Below are positions 8,621-16,546 of a stretch of DNA of 38,629 nt, one piece after another. The position numbers and the translations under genes are program-made. This DNA is from a virus, in IMG/VR virus record IMGVR_UViG_3300042485_004068, positions 1-38,629 of that record; one strand, given 5' to 3'. The notes below the pieces were generated by a model, which searched no databases, was not told the origin of the DNA, and saw only the letters and a program-made list of their open reading frames with translations. Each line of letters opens with the position of its first letter. Position 1 is the first letter of the stretch.

Positions 8621-9428
8621 TATCTATTTCTACTAAATCTTTTAATATATTGCTTAGATCGTCGAGTTTGATCATATTAGGTCCATCACTTGGAGCCGAA
8701 TCTGGATCTTCGTGGCATTCCATAAACACCGCAGCAATTGAACCGGTTGCTACAGCCGCCCTGGCCAAGTATGGCACCATAGTTCGATCTCCGCCGGATC
8801 GTGATCCCATTCCTCCAGGCTGCTGAACACTATGTGTGGCATCAAAGACCACAGGATACCCGGTGCCTGCCATAATGGGTAAACTACGCATATCGACAAC
8901 AAGATTATTATATCCATGAGTATATCCTCTTTCGCATAACATGATGCGTTCGTTTCCAGTTGAAGCAATTTTTTCTGCTACATTTTTCATATCGTGCGGA
9001 GCAAGAAACTGCCCTTTTTTAACATTGATTACACAGCCTGTTTCGCCAGCTGCCACTAACAAATCAGTTTGACGGCAAAGGAATGCAGGAATTTGTAGTA
9101 TGTCAATACCGGCATCAGCACATTCTTTTGCTTGCCAACTTTCGTGAATGTCAGTTAAAACAGGCACTCCAAACTGATGCTTGATACCGTTAAGAATTTT
9201 AAGACCTTCGTCGATGCCGATACCTCGTTGCGTAGAAATACTAGATCGATTGGCTTTGTCAAAACTGCTTTTATATATCAGGGGAATGCCAAGCAATGCT
9301 GTAATAGCAATTAGCCTAGCACATGTATCTTCGGCATGCTGATGACTTTCTATTTGGCAAGGCCCAGCAATTAAAACAAAAGGTAAACAATTGCTAATAG
9401 CAAGACTGTTAATGTTAAATGTGCGCAT
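8595..9428 (-). CDS. kdsA: 3-deoxy-8-phosphooctulonate (Kdo-8-P) synthase
   Basis: A 277-residue KdsA condenses phosphoenolpyruvate with arabinose-5-phosphate to Kdo-8-phosphate, the precursor of LPS inner core. Motifs in order are [52 protein letters not shown] and [16 protein letters not shown], covering substrate-binding and metal-binding residues at near full family length. I chose the ATG at 9428 (MRTFNINSL) over an in-frame TTG at 9443 inside the upstream gene. A phage copy suggests support or alteration of host LPS during infection. Confidence 0.95.
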   Translation of the reverse strand: MRTFNINSLAISNCLPFVLIAGPCQIESHQHAEDTCARLIAITALLGIPLIYKSSFDKANRSSISTQRGIGIDEGLKILNGIKHQFGVPVLTDIHESWQAKECADAGIDILQIPAFLCRQTDLLVAAGETGCVINVKKGQFLAPHDMKNVAEKIASTGNERIMLCERGYTHGYNNLVVDMRSLPIMAGTGYPVVFDATHSVQQPGGMGSRSGGDRTMVPYLARAAVATGSIAAVFMECHEDPDSAPSDGPNMIKLDDLSNILKDLVEIDNVVKRKSH

Positions 9429-9433
9429 AGAAT

Positions 9434-9441
9434 TATTTACC
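9434..9441 (-). promoter_or_regulatory. Weak late-promoter-like GGTAAATA before kdsA
   Basis: GGTAAATA overlaps the stop codon of the upstream gene and ends 5 nt before the kdsA ATG. It fits the spacing seen at other leaderless candidates but could arise by chance. Confidence 0.3.
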
Positions 9442-9628
9442 AATGCCTAATGGTGTTGGCAATAATAAAGCAACAGGTTATAACATGAATTATTACCCAG
9501 AAAGTTTTTAAAAATAAAGCCCAACGGGCTTCTTTTAATGTAAGGATGGGAATATCTGGACGATCCTCGTCGGTGTTCCCCATAAGGTGCCCGGTTGCCC
9601 GGGCCCATACTCGTTCAACACTATTCAT
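9437..9628 (-). CDS. 63-residue single-span membrane protein
   Basis: A charged N-terminal half ([18 protein letters not shown], then an acidic stretch) is followed by [12 protein letters not shown] and a hydrophobic segment of about 18 residues near the C-terminus, enough for one membrane span. The ATG follows the QueD stop immediately (TAAATG), and the stop is 8 nt from the kdsA start, so it is an operon member. No family is recognised. It may be an inner-membrane accessory to the adjacent surface-sugar genes, which is inference from position. Confidence 0.7.
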   Translation of the reverse strand: MNSVERVWARATGHLMGNTDEDRPDIPILTLKEARWALFLKTFWVIIHVITCCFIIANTIRHW

Positions 9629-10114
9629 TTAACCTTCGTATGTAGCTGAGTTGGCACCGTGTTCGAATACTTCAACTGATTTAATTCTTACTGTAGGATT
9701 AATTGGATAACGCATATCTCCACTAGCCAACAGCTCGGCCATTTTGTCATACGCTAATTTAGCAAACATTTCGCAGCCAACGCCTGGTACAATGCGTAAG
9801 TCGCATATACCACTGTTGTTAAACCCGCCAGCAATTTCGTTTAGCTTTTGAAATGTGTTTAAATGAGGATCGTCTTCGGCAATAACCAAAGTATGATCAA
9901 ACATGTAATCTGCCCACGCTTTGAATTCTTTGAGACCACCAAAGTCCATACACCAGTTTTTGTCATCTAGTGTGTCGCATTCAAAAATTAATTTAATGCC
10001 AATTGAGTATCCGTGTAGTGTTGAACAATGACTGTGTGTGGCACGCCATTGTCTAAAACAGCATGACAGACCTCTGTCGTTTCCGTAAGTTTTTGTTGAG
10101 TAAAATTTTGCCAT
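9629..10114 (-). CDS. queD: 6-carboxytetrahydropterin synthase / PTPS-family protein QueD
   Basis: The 161-residue protein is of the PTPS/QueD family, which makes 6-carboxytetrahydropterin for the preQ0/queuosine pathway or related pterins. RQWRATHSHCSTLHGYS carries the catalytic Cys (C30) and zinc His residues. The usual HGH reads HGY here, as I recall from other FRQWRA-type family members. MFDHTLVIAEDD and the C-terminal VEVFEHGANSATYE are also typical. The ATG is preceded by AAGGAG. A QueC-like gene occurs at 36646, but no QueE or FolE is visible in the window. Confidence 0.88.
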   Translation of the reverse strand: MAKFYSTKTYGNDRGLSCCFRQWRATHSHCSTLHGYSIGIKLIFECDTLDDKNWCMDFGGLKEFKAWADYMFDHTLVIAEDDPHLNTFQKLNEIAGGFNNSGICDLRIVPGVGCEMFAKLAYDKMAELLASGDMRYPINPTVRIKSVEVFEHGANSATYEG

Positions 10115-10155
10115 CTCTAGTCTCCTTAATAATGAGCAAGTTTGACGACATGCAG

Positions 10156-10163
10156 AATTTATA
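10156..10163 (-). promoter_or_regulatory. Possible late promoter TATAAATT for the queD operon
   Basis: TATAAATT, one mismatch from TATAAATA, lies 41 nt upstream of queD in the largest gap of the minus-strand block. The leader has an AAGGAG site. Confidence 0.35.
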
Positions 10164-10200
10164 AAGCGGGGTGAATGACGTAGAAAGACCGCTGTGCCTG

Positions 10201-10223
10201 TGTGTATAGATTAATTATACACA
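10201..10223. repeat. Perfect 8-bp inverted repeat at a gene end
   Basis: TGTGTATA and TATACACA flank a 7-nt loop and overlap the stop codon of the 10211-10843 gene. There is no T-tract, so it is not a standard Rho-independent terminator. It could act as an mRNA 3'-end stabiliser or an operator. Confidence 0.45.
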
Positions 10224-10843
10224 GTATTTATAGGTAATGCAACACCAATAGATTCTTTTTTAACATTATTTTGTTGCCATTCTGTGGGCATCTTCCAACC
10301 TTCTGTGTTAATAATATTAAATTGAATATTGGGATACAATGAAAAGATTTTGCCAATTTGATAAATCCAGTAGCTCGGATCAACAGCATTAGAATTTGGA
10401 TTAGAATAGTTATTAGTTCCCTTGTAGATATTGTTCACACGGTCCTGTCTACCGTATAAATCAAATCCGACTAATGATACTGCCGGTAAATTTAATTGTG
10501 CGGCAATAAGAACAGCATATGGACCGGAACCCCAATGCACTGGTTTGTCTGGACGGAGTTCTCCTTGATAGGGTAAATCGGGTAAAAGTTTTATGTTCTT
10601 GTGCTTTTCTATCTTTCTAAAATAGTGATGCCAGCCATCTCGAACGTGTATTGTTGTGTTGGCAGTTGTGGGATTTTCAAGTGCTTCACGAACCATCCGG
10701 TGGTCGCAGCAGACAAGATGATCAACTACGCAGTCTCTATGCAAGGCATTACAGCCCACAGTTATACGTGTATCTTTAAATTTATTTAAATCAATCTTGC
10801 TTCGACTTTCGCCGTTGCCGATAACAAGGGCATGTTCGCCCAT
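10211..10843 (-). CDS. DUF115/MptE-like Rossmann protein, possible glycosyltransferase
   Basis: The 210-residue protein starts MGEHALVIGNGESRSKIDL and has ITVGCNALHRD, VDHLVCCDHRMV and HWGSGPYAVLIAAQL followed by VSLVGFDLYG. This pattern occurs in phage proteins related to DUF115 (MptE-like) and sialyltransferase-like Rossmann folds, often next to surface-sugar genes. The catalytic activity is not established. The start has GAGG upstream, and the gene follows the tail-fibre gene by 3 nt. It may decorate the fibre or the host surface; that is inference from position. Confidence 0.65.
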   Translation of the reverse strand: MGEHALVIGNGESRSKIDLNKFKDTRITVGCNALHRDCVVDHLVCCDHRMVREALENPTTANTTIHVRDGWHHYFRKIEKHKNIKLLPDLPYQGELRPDKPVHWGSGPYAVLIAAQLNLPAVSLVGFDLYGRQDRVNNIYKGTNNYSNPNSNAVDPSYWIYQIGKIFSLYPNIQFNIINTEGWKMPTEWQQNNVKKESIGVALPINTVYN

Positions 10844-10846
10844 ATG

Positions 10847-11722
10847 TTAGCCTCGTTCTTTGATCTCGCCGAATGGATACCAAGCGCCCGGACTGCCTGC
10901 TCGTAGACAAACCCAGCCTACTCCGGTACCTACTCTAGCACCTGTGTTCCAAACAATGTCGCCCACTGAGTAGGTGCCTTCTTGAGGAGATGTACCAGCA
11001 TACATTTGAATGTGTCCGCCGAATCGAACAGCACCGGCAACATGTAGATCAACTGCCGGATCGGGATTCTCGACACCAATACTTAACTTGCCGTTAATTT
11101 TAACCTGTATAGGATTGCGATTGGGATTACCTAATTCGATATTGCCATTAGCTTTAACTGCAATACGTGTGGTATTATCTGTAACAATATCAAAATCTGT
11201 GCTGGCAAATGTGCCCACTATGCCGTGGAAATCATCGTTGGTGCCCAGCATAACCTCTATAGCATTTTCTGCTACTGACAAAGCAGCATTCGGAGCATCA
11301 GTTCCTAAGCCTAGTCTATCAGTAGTTCCGTTATAGATTAGATATTGATTAATGTTTAATGAACCGTCAACAATCAAACCCTTGAGTCTACCTACAGTCT
11401 GTAGATTACTCTTAACTACAGACGATCCTAATTCTTTAGTTGATAATACAACACTATTTCCAATAGAGAAATGCTTGTCTTTGTCTAGGTCAATATTTTC
11501 AGAAGAGAAAAATCTCCCAGGGTTTCCGTTGAAAACCAGTTGTTTTGTGATTCCGTCGCCACTCCATATAATGCCCTTACCAAAGTTTCCTTCACCTTTA
11601 CGGGCACGGAATTCTAAGAATTGGGTTATTTCTTGGGCTACAGGCTGGTGGGCTGCATCAACAAGATCCTTAAGAACTTTGCTTAGGTCTGTTAGAGTTT
11701 GATCGATATTGGTATTGTTCAT
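10847..11722 (-). CDS. Tail-fibre-like virion protein
   Basis: The 291-residue protein begins MNNTNIDQTLTDLSKVL (coiled-coil-prone). It continues with beta-rich repeats such as NGTTDRLGLGTDAPNAALSV, KINGKLSIGVENPDPAVDLHV and AGAVRFGGHIQMYAGTSP, and ends with a WVCLRAGSPGAWYPFGE domain. The xxLGIGTxxP pattern is classic for phage fibres. I chose the ATG at 11722, which stands 5 nt after a GATAAATA octamer; an in-frame TTG at 11737 lies upstream of that octamer and is unlikely. Confidence 0.82.
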   Translation of the reverse strand: MNNTNIDQTLTDLSKVLKDLVDAAHQPVAQEITQFLEFRARKGEGNFGKGIIWSGDGITKQLVFNGNPGRFFSSENIDLDKDKHFSIGNSVVLSTKELGSSVVKSNLQTVGRLKGLIVDGSLNINQYLIYNGTTDRLGLGTDAPNAALSVAENAIEVMLGTNDDFHGIVGTFASTDFDIVTDNTTRIAVKANGNIELGNPNRNPIQVKINGKLSIGVENPDPAVDLHVAGAVRFGGHIQMYAGTSPQEGTYSVGDIVWNTGARVGTGVGWVCLRAGSPGAWYPFGEIKERG

Positions 11723-11727
11723 ACCAG

Positions 11728-11735
11728 TATTTATC
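11728..11735 (-). promoter_or_regulatory. Late promoter GATAAATA, 5 nt before fibre start
   Basis: GATAAATA followed by CTGGT and ATG, without a ribosome site, suggests a leaderless late mRNA for a virion gene. Confidence 0.5.
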
Positions 11736-11752
11736 AAACTCCAAACTAAACA

Positions 11753-12919
11753 TTAGGCAATTTTCAATAAGATTATGTCTTCGCTAATCCTGCCATTCAT
11801 GCGTGTGTCCACAGCATTAATATCATCTAGGAACTTACGCAGTTGCACTTTACCGCTGTCTTTAAATGCTTTAATTTGCTCTGCAGGTTTACGCAGGGTT
11901 TTTTGCACACTTTTAACTTCACTAAAGCCCGTGATAGTTGTGCCCTTAATACCTAGGTCTCGAAACTCTTCAGCAACATATTTGCCTAACTTGCGACTCT
12001 TAGTGTTGTAAGTCCACAGTTCTTTAGCACCCAGGATATCTGCAGGGTTAATACTTACCAACTTCAAGGGCTCGTCTGCTTTTTTGTACTTGAGCTTGGC
12101 CACAATCTTCTCTGCAGGCACAGCTTTCTTAGCCTTAGGCTTGCGATTAACTTTGGCTTCTTGCGCCAGCATTTCGCAGGCACTTACAATTTCTTGATAA
12201 AAAGCAGTAATTTTCCGCAATTGTACCTTGCTTAGATGAGCATAGGCTTCTTTGAGTTGCTCATCTTTAGTTGTTGCCGCTTCTACAAGTTCGTCTAAAT
12301 CTCTAGCGTAAAAATCTTTAATGATACGAGCGTGGGCTGCTTTGGCCTGATGAGCTTTGAGCAGATTAAGAACTTTAAATGCTTTGGGATCAAAAGTTTC
12401 TGGATCAGTTTGAAACGCTTCTATAGCTGTCTCAATTTCTTCAGTCATTTTGTAAGATGCTTCACGCACTCTTTCTTGAATGCTAACAATAAGACCAGCG
12501 GGTTTAACTTCAACTTCTTCGGAATCGTCTATGTCATCTTTGCCTTCTGCTACAACTTTAGCAATAGCCTGACCCAGCCAAACTGCTGAACTGCGACCGT
12601 CGTTAAAATCTGCACGAACTGGGGGCATGCCTTTTAACAAGCAGGCTGCAATGGCACCTATAGTTGTTCCACAACGATTATCTTTGGTTTTCTTAAACTC
12701 GGCAATCTGCTCTTTGGTGTAGCCGTTAGCACTCATCCAATTGATCACTTTGGGTTTGAGTTCTTTGCCGCTGGACTCTAGACGATACCAACTCATAGCA
12801 ACATGAAAATGACGCAGGAACTGATTAGTATCCCAAGTTTCATGCCCATCCCATTTTGGGCTAAAGTCTTTACCTTTAGCTGCACGAGCTTCTGCTAGAT
12901 GTTTTGCCTTAGTTGCCAT
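11753..12919 (-). CDS. Conserved phage protein of unknown function, 388 residues
   Basis: The start MATKAKHLAEARAAKG is set by AGGAG 8 nt upstream and a near-perfect sigma70 promoter. The N-terminal half includes KWDGHETWDTNQFLRHFHVA and DNRCGTTIGAIAACL. The middle is helical and rich in Lys/Glu, with a KPKAKKAVPAEK linker near residue 265. The C-terminal quarter has LWTYNTKSRKLGKYVAEEF and a QLRKFLDDINAVDTRMNG segment. I recall homologues in T4-like phages but no function. Strong sigma70 control suggests early or middle expression. Confidence 0.8.
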   Translation of the reverse strand: MATKAKHLAEARAAKGKDFSPKWDGHETWDTNQFLRHFHVAMSWYRLESSGKELKPKVINWMSANGYTKEQIAEFKKTKDNRCGTTIGAIAACLLKGMPPVRADFNDGRSSAVWLGQAIAKVVAEGKDDIDDSEEVEVKPAGLIVSIQERVREASYKMTEEIETAIEAFQTDPETFDPKAFKVLNLLKAHQAKAAHARIIKDFYARDLDELVEAATTKDEQLKEAYAHLSKVQLRKITAFYQEIVSACEMLAQEAKVNRKPKAKKAVPAEKIVAKLKYKKADEPLKLVSINPADILGAKELWTYNTKSRKLGKYVAEEFRDLGIKGTTITGFSEVKSVQKTLRKPAEQIKAFKDSGKVQLRKFLDDINAVDTRMNGRISEDIILLKIA

Positions 12920-12950
12920 TATCGCACTCCTATTAATTAACAATACTTAT

Positions 12951-12979
12951 ATTATAGCATCGTTTGATCTAATTGTCAA
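12951..12979 (-). promoter_or_regulatory. Full-consensus sigma70 promoter TTGACA-17-TATAAT
   Basis: TTGACA (12974-12979) and TATAAT (12951-12956) on the minus strand have an exact 17-bp spacer. It drives the 388-residue protein gene. The -35 box lies within the last codons of the upstream gene. Confidence 0.85.
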
Positions 12980-13175
12980 GTGGGTCATTTTGGAATGTTT
13001 TAACGGGAACTGAATCACCTTCCTCGTTTTCTTGGTAGACCGTGGATGATACATAGCCGTCCTCAAGACTGGCTTTTGCTATTTCAAATGCTTCCTTTTG
13101 GCTAGCAGTTGTATCCAATAATTCATTGTGGCCGTCTTCGTCCTCGGCCCAAACTTCGTATAGCATATATGTCAT
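12969..13175 (-). CDS. Small acidic phage protein, unknown
   Basis: The 68-residue acidic protein starts MTYMLYEVWAEDEDGHNELL and includes TASQKEAFEIAKASLEDGY, which suggests a small alpha/beta fold. AAGGAGG and GAGGG lie upstream, the first joined to the stop of the preceding gene. No family is recognised. Confidence 0.65.
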   Translation of the reverse strand: MTYMLYEVWAEDEDGHNELLDTTASQKEAFEIAKASLEDGYVSSTVYQENEEGDSVPVKTFQNDPLDN

Positions 13176-13196
13176 TTTGGTTGCCCTCTAACCTCC

Positions 13197-13748
13197 TTAT
13201 TGGTCTTCGTCTCTATCTAAAACAATCCAACCCAATCGTTTTAGATCGATTTCAATTTCTTCAGTGACTACGCTTTCAGGAACGTAACCGGTACGCTTTT
13301 GCCATTGATCATTAGTTTCTTCACCTTCGTACTCTCGGTTAAGTCCGCCCATTCCAGAACAGTACCAATCTATATAGTCGCCTTTTTGTTGCATGTCCGC
13401 AATGATGCCTCCGGCATAGCGCCAAGAGGCACTCCAAGTTTGCTCTTTTAGAATAGGAATAACATCTAACTTTTGGAAATCTCGATTGCATATAGCTGCA
13501 TAAAGATTTTGAGCATAGCTATCACTAGCTCGAACTTTTTCCAAAATCCAGTCAGTAGTCAACAGGTCGTATTCCATATTGTTCATATGACTAGCGGGAT
13601 CGTCAAACTTGTGCTCATGTGCATTGATTATGTTTTCAAACATGTCTAGATAAGCCTCACTGACAACTTCGCCTGCTTCTTCTTGGCGTTTGACATAGCC
13701 TTCTTTTTGGAAGCTGTGCCGATCAGGGCTTTTTGAAACTTTTGACAT
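13197..13748 (-). CDS. Conserved phage protein, unknown, 183 residues
   Basis: An acidic protein starting MSKVSKSPDRHSFQKEGYV, with TWSASWRYAGGIIADMQQKG and DYIDWYCSGMGGL in the second half and VVTEEIEIDLKRLGWIV near the C-terminus. I recall related proteins in T4-like phages but no assigned role. It overlaps the upstream gene by 26 nt and is followed by a short gap with the AAGGAGG site of the next gene. Confidence 0.75.
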   Translation of the reverse strand: MSKVSKSPDRHSFQKEGYVKRQEEAGEVVSEAYLDMFENIINAHEHKFDDPASHMNNMEYDLLTTDWILEKVRASDSYAQNLYAAICNRDFQKLDVIPILKEQTWSASWRYAGGIIADMQQKGDYIDWYCSGMGGLNREYEGEETNDQWQKRTGYVPESVVTEEIEIDLKRLGWIVLDRDEDQ

Positions 13749-14052
13749 CTTCTATTGCTTTCTTTAGGGTTTCACTATAATTAAGAGCAGATTGTTCCGA
13801 CAAATGAATACTGGTCTCAAAGTCTACATGACCTTTAGTTAACAACTTCCAAATGTGTTGCCAACGATTCATCGACCAAAAATTAGTACGCTGAGTAGTA
13901 TAGATAACAACAACTACACCAGTATCTTCAGCTTCTATATCAACAGTATGAGTGCAGTCATCGCTGCCGCATTCGCATACTACCTTGTACATCTTAGATG
14001 TGCCCCACTCGTTGACTTTTAAAATTCCCTGTGCTGGAGTTTCTGCTTTCAT
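13723..14052 (-). CDS. Small phage protein with Cys/His cluster, unknown
   Basis: The 109-residue protein has VVCECGSDDCTHTVDIEAED (CxC...C.H, possibly a metal knuckle) and later FETSIHLSEQSALNYSETLK. The start overlaps the upstream stop as ATGA. It belongs to a chain of coupled small genes from 15412 to 12969. No function can be named. Confidence 0.7.
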   Translation of the reverse strand: MKAETPAQGILKVNEWGTSKMYKVVCECGSDDCTHTVDIEAEDTGVVVVIYTTQRTNFWSMNRWQHIWKLLTKGHVDFETSIHLSEQSALNYSETLKKAIEDVKSFKKP

Positions 14053-14270
14053 TGTATTACCGATTTATTAAATGTTTTTACTTGAGTTCGACTAGCCGAA
14101 ATCATATCAACCATCTTATTATAGTCTTCTTCAGACATAGCTGATTTATATATGCTCAATGCCTGAGTCATCATAATAGCGGCTACTTCTAACGGACCAT
14201 GTATACCAACCATGTGGTCAGTGAACTCTAGGAAATTGTCATACAATTGTTGCAGTTTATTATCTATCAT
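14049..14270 (-). CDS. 73-residue helical phage protein, unknown
   Basis: It starts MIDNKLQQLYDNFLEFTDHM and continues with helical, Met-rich sequence (VAAIMMTQALSIYKSAMSEE). The start overlaps the preceding stop as ATGA, and its own stop overlaps the next start as ATGA, which supports a real coupled gene. No family is recognised. Confidence 0.65.
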   Translation of the reverse strand: MIDNKLQQLYDNFLEFTDHMVGIHGPLEVAAIMMTQALSIYKSAMSEEDYNKMVDMISASRTQVKTFNKSVIQ

Positions 14271-14431
14271 TTATTTTTTTCTCTATGTCGGTATTCTCGT
14301 TTGAGCCAATATTTATAGCGGTCCCAATACTGTTTTATTGTAGCAGGTTCTTCTTCGTAGATCAATCGTTCTTCTCGATTTTCCATCCAAATTTCGTTGA
14401 CCCAATGCCTAAAGGCACTAGTTTGGTGCAT
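14267..14431 (-). CDS. Small Trp/Arg-rich protein, unknown
   Basis: The C-terminal part is basic and aromatic (TIKQYWDRYKYWLKREYRHR). Two starts are possible: the ATG at 14431 (54 residues, overlapping the upstream zinc-protein gene by 14 nt) and the ATG at 14467 (66 residues, with GAGG nine bases upstream but a 50-nt overlap). I report the shorter form. The stop overlaps the next start (ATGA). Confidence 0.55.
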   Translation of the reverse strand: MHQTSAFRHWVNEIWMENREERLIYEEEPATIKQYWDRYKYWLKREYRHREKNK

Positions 14432-14573
14432 CTGGTCTTTCGGTACAGTATTCACAGGTTGGGTCATTGCATTTATCCTCGGTCCATTTATTGCAGGCGT
14501 TGCAAAAGTGAGCATCAAACTTTTCGCTATACTCTATTTTAGAATCGCAATCTAAACAACGATTTAAGTCCAT
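14418..14573 (-). CDS. 51-residue zinc-ribbon protein, easily missed
   Basis: The protein has RCLDCD (C6, C9), FCNACNKW (C24, C27) and KCNDPTCEYC (C35, C40, C43), a cysteine pattern for two zinc sites, ending RPDAPN. It overlaps the upstream gene by 10 nt and the downstream gene by 14 nt, fitting the chain of coupled small genes. I recall similar C-DP-CEYC-type mini proteins in T4-like phages. The role is unknown, perhaps nucleic acid or protein binding. Confidence 0.72.
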   Translation of the reverse strand: MDLNRCLDCDSKIEYSEKFDAHFCNACNKWTEDKCNDPTCEYCTERPDAPN

Positions 14574-15412
14574 AGGCTATCTCTTGCTTTAATCAAACGA
14601 ATCATCATAGCTTCGTCTTCTTTTTCGTATGCCGCTTCAATCTTTTGAAGTAGTTTATGTGATTTGTCGCTCATCTTCTTAAGTTCGGGAGTCTTGTCGC
14701 GGCCGCCCCAACTGAGCTTGCCACCATTGGCAATACGACTAGCTTCGCAGTATTCTGTCCAGCCCGATGCATCATAAGGATCGGGACGATTACGATAGGT
14801 TTGAGTCCACCATGTATAAAGCTCTTTGATTTCTTTAGCACGTTCTGCTTGGCCTGTGGGCTTACCGTAGTTGAGACTGTCTTTTTCGACACCCATATTC
14901 TCGTCCATAACTAACGTCATTGCCCAATCGAGGTGATCTAGTCCGGCTTGTGGACAACGCCATGTACGCCAGCGGAACCATCCACTAGCCCAGAATGGCG
15001 GATTGTATTTGGCACGGGCTTCTTTATCGCCCCAGGCAATGTGACTCCACGCTTGCTCTATTTCCACAAAATCAACAAGCTCATTAAATAGACAAGGAAG
15101 GAAACGATTACCAACATCTTGCCACTGACCGGGTCTAATGTCTTTAGGGTGTGCAGTAAGACTATGAGTACGACTAACCCAGCGATTATTGATATAGTAC
15201 TTAACATCGTAAATTTTCCTAACAGGCCATGTAACAAAATCTTGGATGTGTCCAAGTGCTTCTTCTGCTAACCAGTAGCGGAAGTTGTGTTTCATTTGAG
15301 CTCGAGTTGTCCACTCATCCCATTCTTCGGCTGTGCCCGCACCGAGTTTCTTAGTGCCGCGAAGCCAATCTGCAAAAGATGAGCATGACCAGTAATTTGA
15401 ATGTTGTGCCAT
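14564..15412 (-). CDS. Conserved phage protein, unknown, 282 residues
   Basis: It starts MAQHSNYWSCSSFADWLRGT and is unusually rich in Trp (for example FWASGWFRWRTWRCPQAG). The C-terminus is helical (MSDKSHKLLQKIEAAYEKED). Similar proteins with an N-terminal FADWLRGTxKxxxGT signature are common hypothetical proteins in T4-like phages. It is first in the chain of small genes under a consensus sigma70 promoter, so early expression is likely. Confidence 0.78.
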   Translation of the reverse strand: MAQHSNYWSCSSFADWLRGTKKLGAGTAEEWDEWTTRAQMKHNFRYWLAEEALGHIQDFVTWPVRKIYDVKYYINNRWVSRTHSLTAHPKDIRPGQWQDVGNRFLPCLFNELVDFVEIEQAWSHIAWGDKEARAKYNPPFWASGWFRWRTWRCPQAGLDHLDWAMTLVMDENMGVEKDSLNYGKPTGQAERAKEIKELYTWWTQTYRNRPDPYDASGWTEYCEASRIANGGKLSWGGRDKTPELKKMSDKSHKLLQKIEAAYEKEDEAMMIRLIKARDSLWT

Positions 15413-15442
15413 AATAGTGTATTTTCTCTGTTGAACACTTTA

Positions 15443-15471
15443 ATTATACTATCTTTCTAGAAACATGTCAA
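15443..15471 (-). promoter_or_regulatory. Full-consensus sigma70 promoter TTGACA-17-TATAAT
   Basis: TTGACA (15466-15471) and TATAAT (15443-15448) are spaced by exactly 17 bp and face the 15412 gene, leaving about 25 nt of leader. It drives a run of at least seven coupled small genes. Confidence 0.85.
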
Positions 15472-15488
15472 GATGATTCTCTTTTGAC

Positions 15489-15872
15489 TCAAATTTTTCT
15501 TTGATAGCCAGCCAAATTGAGCATGATTGAATATTGTTCATAGGCTTTTTGGACAGCCGTATTTGATTGACGATGCCAACTTTCTTCACGTTCCTTTTCC
15601 ATAAGCATGGCAAACATGTCAGCATCACTGTATCCGTGATTGTGACGGCCAAAAAATCTCTGTTCCATTTCGACTAGAGCTCGAAAGCGGCTTTCTGGTA
15701 TTTGAACCGTGAAGACTTTTTCTGTTTCATATTCTACAAAATCTTTCCTCACTATATCTGCTCGTAAGGGATCTGTAAAATACTTAGGAGGGTGGTATCT
15801 AGCCCTCCGTTTTTGATCATCTACGATTTGTATTTCGTAGTTTTTGCAAAACTGATCAATTTTTTCTTTCAT
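15489..15872 (-). CDS. Small phage protein, unknown, 127 residues
   Basis: It starts MKEKIDQFCKNYEIQIVDDQ and contains RYHPPKYFTDPLRADIVRKD, FTVQIPESRFRALVEMEQRF and a helical C-terminus with an MEKEREESWHRQ segment. The start overlaps the thyX stop as TAATG. No family is recognised. Confidence 0.7.
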   Translation of the reverse strand: MKEKIDQFCKNYEIQIVDDQKRRARYHPPKYFTDPLRADIVRKDFVEYETEKVFTVQIPESRFRALVEMEQRFFGRHNHGYSDADMFAMLMEKEREESWHRQSNTAVQKAYEQYSIMLNLAGYQRKI

Positions 15873-16534
15873 TATACAAGACTTTCTGCCAGAGGAAAGA
15901 TTTCTGCAATTACTTTTGCACAGGCTTTGGCAACTTCCTGATGCTCTTTCTGTGTGCCGTTTGCCGAACGAAGTTCAATGAAGTGTACCCATGAACGCAA
16001 TGTGCCGTTCATATACAAGCGGCTTTCAATTAAGCCTTCTGGTAGTACAGCACGGGCTTGTTCTTTAGCTATGCCGTTAGCAATAGCCCACTCATATTCT
16101 CTTTTGGCAGCATAGATAACTCGTTGCTGAGCACGGTACCATTCATTTTGTAAGAGTTGATCATCGACTTCGACACTGTTCTGTCTATTTTTGTCGTCTT
16201 GCAACCGTGCTTCTCTACATACAAACGACAGGTCTTTAGTAGGGTCAGCATATCGCTGACTGAATTCTTGAAAGCTAAAACTTCTGTGTCGCAAGATTTG
16301 TCGTGCGATATCTCTTGTTGTGGTAATTTCGATACAGGCGGAGACCATTTCGAGTGGGCTCCAGTGTTGGTGTTTGACCAAGTATCTGATGAGCTTGTCT
16401 GACGTCTCTGTGTTGAGTTGGTTGCTAGGGTTTGAAACACGGGCGCAATACGCAATGAGTTCCTGCGCATCTGCAATGCCCAAATCTCTAAATTCGTTTG
16501 TGGGTTGACTATATGATAAAAGTTTAACATTCAT
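15872..16534 (-). CDS. thyX: Flavin-dependent thymidylate synthase ThyX
   Basis: The 220-residue ThyX makes dTMP from dUMP with methylene-tetrahydrofolate, FAD and NADPH. The signature RHRSFSFQEFSQRY (from residue 82) matches RHRxxSxxxxSxR. LEMVSACIEITTTRDIARQ precedes it, and LRSWVHFIELRSANGTQKEHQE with the C-terminal region is typical. The length is normal. It serves phage DNA synthesis. It is coupled (TAATG) to the next small gene and follows the 2OG oxygenase gene by 12 nt. Confidence 0.95.
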   Translation of the reverse strand: MNVKLLSYSQPTNEFRDLGIADAQELIAYCARVSNPSNQLNTETSDKLIRYLVKHQHWSPLEMVSACIEITTTRDIARQILRHRSFSFQEFSQRYADPTKDLSFVCREARLQDDKNRQNSVEVDDQLLQNEWYRAQQRVIYAAKREYEWAIANGIAKEQARAVLPEGLIESRLYMNGTLRSWVHFIELRSANGTQKEHQEVAKACAKVIAEIFPLAESLV

Positions 16535-16546
16535 GTTTATTTGCTA

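Noticed and set aside
10201-10223. Rho-independent terminator at the inverted repeat
   Set aside because: The stem is AT-rich and no T-run follows on either strand.
11010-11702. Two plus-strand frames of 108 and 116 codons
   Set aside because: They are antisense to the tail-fibre gene and show no recognisable domain.
15058-15255. Hydrophobic 65-codon minus-strand frame resembling a membrane protein
   Set aside because: It overlaps fully with the 282-residue conserved phage gene in another frame and has no start context.
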